Made by a program: the position numbers and the translations under genes
Origin: Anarhynchus alexandrinus
Taxonomy: Eukaryota > Chordata > Aves > Charadriiformes > Charadriidae
Direction: 5' to 3'
DNA length: 64,000 nucleotides
NCBI GenBank assembly: GCA_008711295.1
Contig: VUYV01000327.1
Coordinates: 254,428-318,427, forward strand
In this document: one piece after another, positions 1-10,335 of the stretch
Numbering within the stretch: the first letter of the stretch is position 1
How the letters are laid out: each line of letters starts with the position of its first letter
Notes under the pieces: generated by a model
The model's input: only the letters and a program-made list of their open reading frames with translations
Databases searched by the model: none
What the model was told of the DNA's origin: nothing

Positions 1-1803
1 ACCGCGGGCGAGGGTGGCACGGGGAGGGGGGTGCACGGTGCCTACAGCAGATGGGTGGTGAAGGCTGGACCACAGTGTGAAATAAAGCATTAACAGATAC
101 AGCACGGGTGGCTAAAAATATCACTGCAGAGCTTTAAACACCAGAAAGTCCTTTCCAAGTCAGGGGATCACCAACGCCGAAGCAAAAGCTCGTCTATAAG
201 CATTTAACGGCACGGCTCGCCGTGATTACTCTCGGTTGCGACTTTGCGCCGCTGCTAATTCCTCGCGCAGCGCGAAGAGCCTGGGGGGTGGCAGGTGGTT
301 TCTGCCCTGAAACGAGTTAAACAAACTTCGACTTCAGTTGGCTGCCAAGGCTTTCAGGAATGAGGCGGATCAGAAAAACAGCCTGGGAAAAACATACGCT
401 CGGGGTTGCTGTAAGCAAGAGCTATTACCGAGAAGTATTTCTTTTTTTCTTTTTTTTTTTTAAAAAAAAAAAAAGCACTTTTTTTTTTTTTTTTTNCAGT
501 TTTCATCTCCCTTCCTTCAAAATTATCCTGAGTTTCCAATGGGAAAGGCTCTGTAGGAAAATACCATCAGCCTTTCTGCTTGCAAAGTCCCTCCTGCCTC
601 CTGCAGTCAAAGGATCTGTTGAAAAACTGGCTTCTTCTCATGTTCCTGGCTCTTTCCACCCTTGCTGTCCCCTATCCCCCACGTGTTTGACTCCATTTCT
701 GACCCTATTTCCAGCACGTCCCTGGGTACAAACCCCCCTCAGAGGGTGTTAAGCTGTTGGGAGAGGTGATGGCTGTGTAGTTCTCCATTACAGAGAAGTG
801 ATGGTGCTCTGGAGCTGAAACGATAACAGGGTCCCCGTACTAATACCAATTTTTGAAACACAATAAGACCAACACACAGAATTGCTTTAGTCTGACATCC
901 AGGGTGAAATATAGGGTCATTTGCTCAAAGACGTTTTAAGACATGGGCCTCTTTCACCTTCCCAAGGCTTATTTTAAAAATAACAACTTGCCTGTAAGGC
1001 TTCTTCTGCATCAAGACAGAGATACATCAAAAAAATAAAAAAATAAAAAAATGCCTGTGCTGCTGAGATTTAGCGGCTGGCACCACGAGACAAAAAACAT
1101 TCCCCAGGTTTGGCCTGGCCCAGGCTGATGGCTGCAATTAATACTTCCGCGCGAGCTGCTGTTAGGGCAGGGCAAGAACTGGGGGCTGAACGGCTGTTCA
1201 CCGAAACCACCAAACTCTTTGCATGCGCCATCAAAACGCGCCAGAAGTTTTGGCGACTTTCTGCCTCCCCAGGAGGCCCCGCACACCGACATGGGATAAA
1301 ATAATCCTGGAAAATCTGAACTTCTCCAAAGATAAATGTTCTGAAATCATGCTGAAAGACAGGAAAATCACTGAAATTTGATGCAGAGTCCTTTTTTTTT
1401 TTTTTTCTTCTAGTAATGACAACCTCCAGAAGCAAAATAAACGAACATAGTGTTCAAAACTGTTTTGTTCCCTCCAGGTCTTCCTCTGGGTGAGAAAACA
1501 GCTTTTCATCTGGAAGCCACCCAATTTCTTGTTTCCAGAGTAAACAGCAAATCAAAACTGAAATCTTCACACAGGGGCTCAACCCCCTCCTGTTCGACCA
1601 GCGTGGATGTTGTCACCACTCGCGAGAAGACATGAGGACACCCCAGTTTTCTGCCCCAGGTGGTGACAGCAGCTTTGGGACATGCTGCTTCCCCTTAGGC
1701 TTGCCATGAGGGCAGGGGCAGAGCATCCCTAGAAACTCCTGCTCGGAAAGAGGGAATTGAAACAGTGAAAGCACAGAAATTTCTACTTTATCGGAGTGTA
1801 CTT
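1..1803. other. Intronic sequence, no gene seen
   Basis: GC-moderate single-copy-looking DNA. It contains a T-run/A-run/T-run block at about 440-496 with a single N at 496, and short A/T tracts near 1025-1050 and 1391-1406. Reading frames here are short and match nothing I know. Confidence 0.6.
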
Positions 1804-2350
1804 CATAGAATCATAGAATGGTTTAGGTTGGAAAGGACCTTGAAGATCATTGAGTGCCATAGGCAGGGACACCTCCCACCAGACCAGGCTGCCCAAGGCC
1901 ACGTCCAGCCTGGCCTTGAACACCTCCAGGGATGGGGCCTCAACACCCTCTCTGGGCAACCTGTGCCAGTGCCTCACCACCCTCACAGTGAAAAACTTCT
2001 TCCTAATGTTCAATCTAAACCTGCCCTCTTCCAGTTTGAAGCCATTCCCCCTCGTCCTATCACTCCATGCCCCAGTAAAAAGTCCTTCCCCAGCTCTCCT
2101 GTAGGCCCCCTTTAGGGACTGGAAGGCCGCAATAAGGTCTTCCCGGAGCCTTCTCTTCTCCAGGCTGAACAGCCCCAACTCTTTCAGCCTCTCCTCATAG
2201 GAGAGGTGCTCCAGCCCTCGCATCATCCTCGTGGCCCTCCTCTGGACACGCTCCAGCAGGTCCATGTCCTTCTTCTGTTGGGGACTCCAGAGCTGGAGGC
2301 AGTCCTGCAGGTGGGGTCTCACGAGAGTGGAGTAGAGGGGCAGAATCCCC
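1804..2350 (-). mobile_element. CR1 LINE fragment, young family (3' 550 bp)
   Basis: Begins with the inverted octamer 3' end (CATAGAATCATAGAATGG) and reads leftward-coding CR1 ORF2 C-terminus, including [20 protein letters not shown] and [20 protein letters not shown]. It is 5'-truncated near 2350. The frame is nearly intact over 179 codons, which suggests a recent insertion. It is in sense orientation relative to EPHB2. Confidence 0.95.
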
Positions 2351-3717
2351 TTTCATCCCGGGAGGGCGATTACTGTGACAGCGGCTCTGGCCCCACCACT
2401 GAAGCAGGGGTGGTTTGCAGCTTCCCACGTGGTGGGTTCCCCCATCCCCAGTGCCAATCAGAGGATGCTAATAGGGGTTCACGGGAAACATATGGACCGT
2501 TAATTGCCTCACTGCTGCACGTGGGCATGGACGGCTGCCTCGCTCGGGCACGGCTCAGAGACAGCAGCGGCTTCGCTAACAGTACGGGCTGTAGCTCTCT
2601 TAAACGATCTTGGGAAAGCCTGAGCAGCACAGGGTGTCCTCGTTTCCCATCCACTCGTTCCCAGGGCACGGAAAGGTGGTTGTGCCTGGGAAGGCATGTG
2701 TTTTGGGAAGGGAATACCATGGAGAAGGACCTCTGATGGGTCCTGCCCTCCCCTGCGGGAGGACCTGGGAGGGATCTGGGGTCTAGGAGGGAAGGCCACT
2801 TCTGCAGCATCCTCTGCCGGAGGCAGAGGTGGCGCGAGGCTCTCAGACCTCCTTCCCCGCAGCGCTGCCTGCCCCGGGGTGCTCAGCGGGGAAAGGCATG
2901 CCGTGGCTCAGCCTACAGCAAAAGCCTTTGGCCAAAGGGCAGGAGGGGCCGCAGAGGGGTTGCCCGTATGCTGGCCCCATGTCCCACTGCCTCTCTCTAA
3001 CCAACTTTTTAATTAATCCAGCGTGAGCCGAGCAAGCTCCAAACAGGCATCAAGAACCGCCCCGGCCTTCAGAGCCCACCCCACTTCTGCAAAGAGCTCC
3101 GAGCCGCCAGTTCTCTCTTGCCATAAAAGTTTCCCAAACAGCACCTTCAGTCTGTGCTAATGGCTCTGAGGACGGGTCCACCTCGGCTCCCTCTGCCTGC
3201 CTTTGTTTCTCCTGGCAGCAGGGCTCCTTCCACCCGAGCGCGGCGTTTTTAAGGGCTGATGGAAAGCAGGCAGCCCTGGCTCTGTCAGTTAGGATCCGCC
3301 AAGAGTCTTAAATCCCTGGCCTTATCTCCCAGCTGCCTCTCTTCTCCCTGCGGGGCCAGAGACAGGGAGCAGGCAGGCTGGCTCGGCATCCCCGTGGCGT
3401 CAGCATCCCCGGTGCATCCTACCTCTCGCCCTGCCCTGTGCTTTCAGGAGCCCTCTCCCACAGCCCTCCACGCTCCCGCTGGCATGCTAAATCGCCCCCA
3501 AAAACCCTACACAAGCCTCTGGCTCCCTCGGTCACGCACTGTGGGACTGCCCCCGCACCCACCCAGCGCCGAACGGGTGCCAGCAATTTGCTCTTACAGA
3601 GAATAAAGGAAATGTCCTGGGCCATGCCAGGAGAAGCGTGGCCAACACAATTGAGGGAAGTGGTTTTTTTTTTCCCCTGCCGGGCACCGGGGACGCTGCT
3701 GTGGCTAGTTTGGGGTT
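2351..3717. other. Intronic sequence, no gene seen
   Basis: GC-rich DNA between two CR1 elements. I see no splice-bounded frame, tandem array or recognisable repeat in it. Confidence 0.5.
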
Positions 3718-4125
3718 GCCCAGTTCAAGGGCAACATGGAGGAACAGGAGAGTCCAGTGGAGGGACACCAAGATGCACAGGGCACACAAGGAGAGGCGGA
3801 AAGAGGTGGGATGGGTCAACTGGGGCAAGGGAGGGATCTAACTGCAGCTGCAGCTACTTGGGGGCAGCTGCAAAGAAGAGAGACCCAAACACTTCTCAGG
3901 GTGCCAGACTATGTAGCAAGGGACAAGGACCACAAGTTCAGACTGGACATTAGGAAAAACTCCTTCTCCAAAGGATGGTGCAGCCCTGGGACGGGTGACA
4001 GAGGGGTGGTTGGTCTCCTTCCCTGGGGGAGATTCGGCTAAACGCCGTGGCTGCCTTGAGCTAACGCTGGTGGCAGCCCCGCTGCAAGTGGGAGGCTGGA
4101 CCCCAGACCCGAGAGCCTCCTCCAC
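3718..4125 (+). mobile_element. Ancient degenerate CR1 fragment
   Basis: Nucleotide blocks follow the order of a CR1 3' region: the CAGTTCAAGGGCAACATGGAGGA region, then the block ending at a LINE-type FRLDIRKNSFS peptide (about 3939-3971), then a GAGATTC/CTTGAGCTAAC/GGCTGGAC tail. Many substitutions and small indels break the frame, so it is much older than the copies at 1.8 and 5.7 kb. Confidence 0.75.
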
Positions 4126-5690
4126 CAGAGCTTCTAGGTCTTTACTGCTCGTGGTGTGGTGTGGGGGTATTTATGATGTTGTCCCGTGCAGAAGACCATT
4201 ATGCCCAACCAGCTCTGAATTTACCCCTTTTTCCTGTCATCAACTGTGCCCTTCTTCTTGCAAGATGGGGTGGGTGCTGTAATGACACTGTGACTTTTCC
4301 CATATTCTTCCCCGTTCTGCTCCTTGCACCCTGACCCTTGTTTTTAGCTCTGCGTGCGAATGGGTCTCACTTTGTTTCCCCTGCAAAAGTTGCCCAGTCT
4401 CTGCTTGTTCCTGTCCCCGGGCCCTCACACGACGGTGCCTGTCGCCTTAGCGAAAGGCTGGTCTTTGGACAACCCAAAGGAGCAATGCTGCCCATTGCCT
4501 TTGGATCTGCTTGCACTTCTGCTGTGGGCTCTCCAGCCTGAACGTTTCAGTGCTGGAGGGAAGAGGACTCAATCCTGCCTTGCAGGAGGCAGTGGTAACA
4601 CCCAAGCCCCTTGGACTTGGCATTGGAGCTGGCTGCTAGCTCTGAAAGAGAGAGGATCTTGAACCTCCAGGTGCCAGCTTTCCGCACTCATCCTTCCTGC
4701 GGCTGCACAGGTCCTCCAGTTTCCCTCCTGATAAATTTAATTAGCAGCCTACACTGTTACCTCATACTTGAGATAAGCAATTAATCCCATTGCCAGGTGC
4801 TGTCACTGCCAATGACTCTGACAGCATTTGGAGAGCAGAAGATAGAAATACAGAAGGGAAAACAGGGTTAAATGAGATTAACTGAAGGGGAACGTGGTGC
4901 TCAGCTGACTTCTGTGATGTGGATTAAAGAGTTGTCAATAAAGGAAGAAGTCACAATGCAAATGTTCCTGTTTAACCCCATCATTCTCCACAGGACAGAA
5001 ATAGAAGCAGACAGCACAGGCTTGCAAAAGCATCCTCCCATTGCTAGCGGCTTTTGGATAGGTCCCCATGCCATTGACTGGACCAGCATCCTGCACCTCA
5101 CCAGCAACTCAGGGCGGTCAACTGGGTCACATCATCTCCCAGCGCACAGGCACCGCTGCTCTAGACTCATAACTGGAGGTGCCAGGACTCCAAAATCCAT
5201 GTCCCCTACACTGTGGCTCCCCAGAGGTGCCCCCCAAGCCACCTCATCTGCCTCTCAGCTTCAGCCCAGGGCTCCTTCAGACACAACCCGCCCTTGGAAT
5301 TGCTCCTGGTGAGGACTTCCCCACTGCACCCTGCCTGTCTGCAGCTCACCACCGGCTGCTTGGTTTAAGAGGTTACTTCTTATTCTCACCATCATCCACC
5401 CTTTCACTTGGTCCACGAGCAGGCGCAGAGGGGCAGCACTGGCTCAGCATGGGGCTGTGACAGCATCTTCGTACTGGGGTGTCACAGAGGTTTGGAGAGG
5501 ACCAAGCACGGCAGGGTGATGCCCTGTTTTGGAAGCTCCCCAAAAGAGCACGCTGGAAAATCTGGCAAGGGACTAAAAGTCCCTGACCTTCTAGCAAGGC
5601 TGTCCTCAGGCCAGCCCAACCAAGCTCCAAAAGCCAGGAAAACTGCATGGGCCTTTCGGACACCATGGGACAAACCAGTGCTGGTCACAG
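4126..5690. other. Intronic sequence with an AT-rich patch
   Basis: No gene seen. At 4725-4800 there is a short AT-rich segment with AATTAG and CAATTAATC motifs in otherwise GC-rich DNA. This is the kind of composition seen in conserved non-coding elements, but conservation cannot be judged here. Confidence 0.4.
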
Positions 5691-5696
5691 AATGGA

Positions 5697-6312
5697 ATCA
5701 TAGAATGGTTTAGGTTGGAAAGGACCTTGAAGACCATCGAGTTCCAACCCCCCTGCTATAGGCAGGGACACCTCCCACCAGACCAGGCTGCCCAAGGCCA
5801 CGTCCAGCCTGGCCTTGAACTCCTCCAGGGATGGGGCCTCAACAACCTCTCGGGGCAACCTGTGCCAGTGCCTCACCACCCTCACAGGGAAAAACTTCTT
5901 CCTAATGTTCAATCTAAACCTGCCCTCTTCCAGTTTGAAGCCATTCCCCCTCGTCCTATCACTCTGTACCCCAGTAAAAAGTCCTTCCCCAGCTCTCCTG
6001 GAGCCCCTTTAGGGACTGGAAGGCCGCAAGAAGATCTCCCCGGAGCCTTCTCTTCTCCAGGCTGAACAGCCCCAACTCTTTCAGCCTCTCCTCATAGGAG
6101 AGGTGCTCCAGCCCTCGCATCATCCTCGTGGCTCTCCTCTGGACACGCTCCAGCAGGTCCATGTCCTTCTTATGTTGGGGACTCCAGAGCTGGAGGCAGT
6201 ACTCCATGTGGGGTCTCATGAGAGTGGAGTAGAAGGGCAGAATCACCTCCTTTGACCTGCTGGCCACACTTCTTCTGACGCAGCCCACGATATGGTTGGC
6301 TTCATACACCAA
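5697..6312 (-). mobile_element. CR1 LINE fragment, young family (about 615 bp)
   Basis: Same subfamily as 1804-2350 and nearly identical to it where they overlap. It extends further 5' and adds [20 protein letters not shown] and [20 protein letters not shown]. The 3' end (ATCATAGAATGGTTTAGG in this orientation) is at the left. 5'-truncated; reads in sense with EPHB2. Confidence 0.95.
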
Positions 6313-6965
6313 CTCTGCAGCGCAGCCTGGGCCAAAGCCCGGCGGTTACAGTCCCCTGCTCTCCTGCAAGAGCATCACCAGCCTGCTAGCCAGGACAACC
6401 TTCGGGAGGGAGCACCCTCACCCAAACCCTTGCAGCGCTCTCCCAGTGCCCGCGCACCAGCAGCAGGGCTGAGCCCTCGCCCGGGAGAGGCTCCGTGCCG
6501 GGGGCTTCCCAGCAAACCCCTCCTGCAGCTTCCACGGGGTTCGCAAGGTCATCTCCCCGCCAGCACCGCTCAGAAGTTGAAGCATCTGGCGAGACCGCCG
6601 CACCTGTGGGCACGCACACCTGCAAGCCCCCCCGCCGACCTGCTCTGGGCGGCACATCCATCAGCGGGGACGGGATTCGGCTGTCAGGGAGAAACGCCTG
6701 GAATTTCTTACCTGCCCGGTCAGCCTGGTTCAGCCTCCCCGAGCTGTCACGGGGCTCTTAAAGCGAAATGGAAAGCTTTCTGTCCCTGCCTGAGCGCGCG
6801 GATGCTCCCAGGTCACGGACGGCGAGTGCCATAATCCAGCACTTCTCCTGCTAGAGCTGCTCAGTGGACACCTGAGCAGAGAGGGACTTCCCTATCCAAA
6901 GGCAACACGGAGCCGTATGTTCACCACGCTGCTGTGGACCGCAGGCGACTGCAGCCCCAAAGGCA
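6313..6965. other. Intronic sequence, no gene seen
   Basis: GC-rich sequence to the right of the CR1. No repeat or coding signal recognised. Confidence 0.5.
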
Positions 6966-7315
6966 TGGGTCACAGCACACTTCCAGAGACCAGCGTCCCT
7001 GGGCGAAGCCAAAACCAGATGGCGAGTTTACAGGTCAGGAGCATAGCTCTGGTGGCAGCAGGTGCTTTGGACCTCCTCAGTCCTGCAGACACCCAAAGAG
7101 CACTCAAGAATGTAGCTCCAAGACAGGAGCATAGCTCTGGTGGCAGCAGGTGCTTTGGACCTCCTCAGTCCTTCAGACACCCAAAGAGCACTCTAGAATG
7201 TAGCTCCAAGACAGGAGCAAGCTCAGCAGCCAGCGGTGCTCTCCTGAAGCACGACATCCACCCCACTGGGGATGCTGGGCGCCGCAGGTCTAGGAGCAAC
7301 CCCTGTCCCAGCACG
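6966..7315. repeat. Direct duplication, left copy (350 bp)
   Basis: This block recurs at 7317-7578 immediately after a single N at 7316. It contains two tandem copies of an 88-bp subunit (starting at 7038 and 7126, each with GGAGCATAGCTCTGGTGG); the right copy has only one. 350 minus 88 equals 262, the length of the right copy. Confidence 0.95.
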
Positions 7316-7316
7316 N

Positions 7317-7578
7317 TGGGTCACAGCACACTTCCAGAGACCAGCGTCCCTGGGCGAAGCCAAAACCAGATGGCGAGTTTACAGGTCAGGAGCATAGCTC
7401 TGGTGGCAGCAGGTGCTTTGGACCTCCTCAGTCCTGCAGACACCCAAAGAGCACTCTAGAATGTAGCTCCAAGACAAGACCAAGCTCAGCAGCCAGCGGT
7501 GCTCTCCTGAAGCACGACATCCACCCCACTGGGGATGCTGGGCGCCGCAGGTCTAGGAGCAACCCCTGTCCCAGCACG
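7317..7578. repeat. Direct duplication, right copy (262 bp)
   Basis: Repeats 6966-7315 almost exactly, with one 88-bp subunit instead of two. It starts directly after the N at 7316, and both copies end in CCCAGCACG. The position of the N suggests unmerged overlapping contigs, or a real variable repeat that the assembler could not resolve. Confidence 0.95.
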
Positions 7579-9514
7579 CGGGGTGACGAGGACTCTGTCA
7601 GCACCTGCACAGTTTCAACCCCAAAACCTTGTCTCGGCATCTTGGCACGCACGTAGGGACCTAGAGCTTCAGGTGCTGGAGAACAGCGTTGCCCCGGGAG
7701 CACTGGGGCGACTCGCCTGCGGCGATGGCAGCCCACGGCAGACGAGGTGCCGAGCCACGAGGTTGTCTCTGCGCCATTACGTGCCAGCAGATACACCGAA
7801 TGTCACCTTCTCCTTATTCAGCCTCTCGTTTGCCGCTGTTGCAGAGGATGGACTGATGCGTAGTCCAGCCTCTGACTGAAACACTGTAGGGTGGGGTTTT
7901 TTTTGTTGTTTCTGCTTTAGATTCCTTACAATATAATACTTTATTTTATTTTGATATTTTAAAAAATGCTTTTCAGGCAAGCAGCATGGCCTTTTTCAAT
8001 AGCTGTAAACACTGCAGCGCTTCATACCGAAAGAGCAGTTGTTTAAACGGTAAGCCAGCTTTCTCTAAGTGGTCTCCAGAAGAATTTAGGACTTTCACAT
8101 TGTGTTACTTTGTTTGGTCTTGTTTAAATGTTTCCCAAAGCTTCTGCCTGGGAGAGCTCTGCCTCCGGAGCGTGGTATGTTAACCATTAGGGGAACAGCT
8201 CCCAACCTTTTAACGCAAGGAAAAAAGCAAACCAAGCAAGCAAGTGGTGACATCAAAGTTGCACTGATGGAAAACCCCTAATCCTATAAACCCTTCCTGC
8301 TTTAATTGGTGTTAAAACAAAGATAATCTTATCTCAGCCCTATAAAAGAAGGGATACGTTGTACTCTCTAAAAGCCTCTCTAAAAGCCCTCATAAACTTG
8401 ACAAACATTCCATGTTTCGAGCCCGAGGAGAAAGGCTTTAATCCTAAAGGAAACACGAAAGTAAAAAGGGAGCTTTTCCTGGACAAGAGCCCTTCAAGTG
8501 GACGGTCCCCCCAGCCCCCTTGGTCCCGGTGCAAATCCGGAGTCACTCCTCCAGCACCGCGGGGCTGCTGGGGCCAGGCACGCATGTCCACCAACGCCAG
8601 AGCCACGAGGGACCGGAGCAGCCAAGGACCACCCGATGCCCGCACGTCTCCAAGCGCCAGCAGAGCCAGGATCAGGCCCCCGAGAGGACTTGTGCCTCCG
8701 CCTCCAGGGACTCCGAGTGCCTCTGTGGCTGCTCAATGTTTGTATCTGCGAATCGCCTGCCTCTGCCCAACGCCCTTATCCCAGATGTTGGAGGAGCAGC
8801 TTTCAGGGTCAGGGGTAGAGAGCGTGAGACCGGGTCTCTGAAGGACATCCCCACCTGACCTGGAGACCCCAACCCCTACACCCAGCACGCAGAAGTGTTG
8901 ATGGCACTAGTCCCAAACTGCTCTGCCTTGACTTCCCATAGCATGAGGACCAGTGCCCTCCCACCCCAGGCTCTCCTCTTCGATCTCCAGCAGGCACTCT
9001 GCAGACCCTCTCTAGGTGCAGCTCCCAGGGGAGCCTTTCCAGGGCACAAGCAGCTTTTCCAGGCGGAGGGGGAGGTAGCCAGGAAAACTTGGAGTGGGCA
9101 TGTTTAATCATTACATTTTAATGCTGCTTAGCACCCAGTTTAGACAAGTTTAAAACACGCCAGCTGGTTAAGCGCCAGCAGCCGCTTTCCAGATGACAAC
9201 ATTGTTCTTTGTCAGCTCTAGGTGCTGAGTGGAGCTGGCATACGGGCTGATTAAAAATGGTTAGTTATGGTGGTTTAAATCACTGGGGGTGTCGTTGCAC
9301 AGTAACTTTCCTTCCCAGCCTGCAGTGAGTGGAGAAGCTGTAGGCGGGCAGCACGACATGGGAAGGAAGGTCACACAGCGCCCAGGGCAGTTGCGCACTG
9401 TCCACCTCCGCTTTCTAAAACGCCCTGAAGTCTGCTTACATACGTACGAAGGGCAAAACCCAAGGAAAACCTGCCTTCCTCCAAAACAAGCTCCCAAGTG
9501 GAGCAGCGTTCCAG
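7579..9514. other. Intronic sequence, no gene seen
   Basis: Mostly GC-rich. There is an AT-rich patch at 7890-8100 and a second at 8200-8420 with TATAAA-like motifs. A small segment at 7977-8049 is bounded by TTTTCAG and GGTAAGC but matches no known exon. Confidence 0.4.
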
Positions 9515-9654
9515 TTTGGGGTTCTCCAGTGCAAGGAAGACACCAGAGCTGCTCCAGGGGAGGCCACCAGGATGGCTGGGGGCTGGAGCACACAGTGGGA
9601 GAGGAGAGGCGGAGGGTCGGACGTGAGCCTGGAGGAGAGAAGGCAAAGGAGAGA
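9515..9654 (+). mobile_element. Ancient CR1, left half (interrupted)
   Basis: The nucleotide order (TTCTCCAGTGCAAGGAAGAC, then a GGCCACCAGGATGG block, then GAGAGGC...GAGACC) matches CR1 around the conserved region where [11 protein letters not shown] and EERLRELGL are encoded in better-preserved copies. It continues at 10100 after a younger CR1 inserted on the other strand. Confidence 0.7.
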
Positions 9655-9660
9655 CCTTAC

Positions 9661-10094
9661 AGAATCACAGAATGGTCAGGGTTGGAAGGGACCTCTGGAG
9701 ATCATCTAGTCCAACCCCCCCGCCAGAGCAGGGTCACCTCCAGCAGTGGCACAGGACGGTGTCCAGGCGGGTTTGGAATGGCTCCAGAGTGGGAGACTCC
9801 CCCACCTCTCTGGGCAGCCTGTGCCAGTGCTCCACTACCCTCAAGGTAAAGAAGTTCCTCCTCATGTTAAGATTGAACTTCCTATGTTCAAGCTTGTGCC
9901 CATTACCCCTCGTCCTATCAATGGGCACCACTGAAAAAAGACTGCTCCCATCCCCCTGGCACCCTCCCTTTAAGTATCTATAAGCGTTAATAAGATCCCC
10001 CCTCAATCTTCTTTTCTCTAGACTAAAGAGACCCAAGTCTCTAAGCCTTTCCTCATATGAGAGATGTTCTAATCCCCTAATCATCTTCGTAGCC
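9661..10094 (-). mobile_element. Young CR1 inserted into an older CR1
   Basis: CR1 of a second family, with 3' end AGAATCACAGAATGGTCAGG at the left. It encodes [20 protein letters not shown] and [20 protein letters not shown] on the minus strand. It is flanked by CCTTAC at 9655-9660 and 10094-10099, a probable target-site duplication of 5-6 bp. The 5' end is truncated at CTTCGTAGCC. Confidence 0.95.
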
Positions 10095-10099
10095 CTTAC

Positions 10100-10335
10100 T
10101 GCTGCCTTCAGCGACCCAACAAGAGGGCGGAAGGAAGATGGGGCCAGACCTTCAGAGGTAGGATGAGGCTCAAGGTGGCACGTGGGAAATTCCAGCTTGA
10201 CACAAGCAGAATGTTTTTCATCACGAGGGAGGTCATGTATTGGAAGGAGGGCACAGAAAGGTGGAGGGATCTACATCCTCAGAGACAGTCAAAGCCTCTC
10301 CCAAGGGACTGGCATGCATTCCGGTCACTTTAGCT
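10100..10335 (+). mobile_element. Ancient CR1, right half (interrupted)
   Basis: Resumes the element broken at 9654. TGCTGCCTTC, AGATGGGGCCAGACC and the peptide-like [19 protein letters not shown] segment fit CR1 ORF2 C-terminal order. Degenerate. Confidence 0.7.

Noticed and set aside
1783..2322. 179-codon frame as a host gene
   Set aside because: It is the C-terminal part of CR1 ORF2 in a 5'-truncated LINE copy, with near-identical copies elsewhere in the window.
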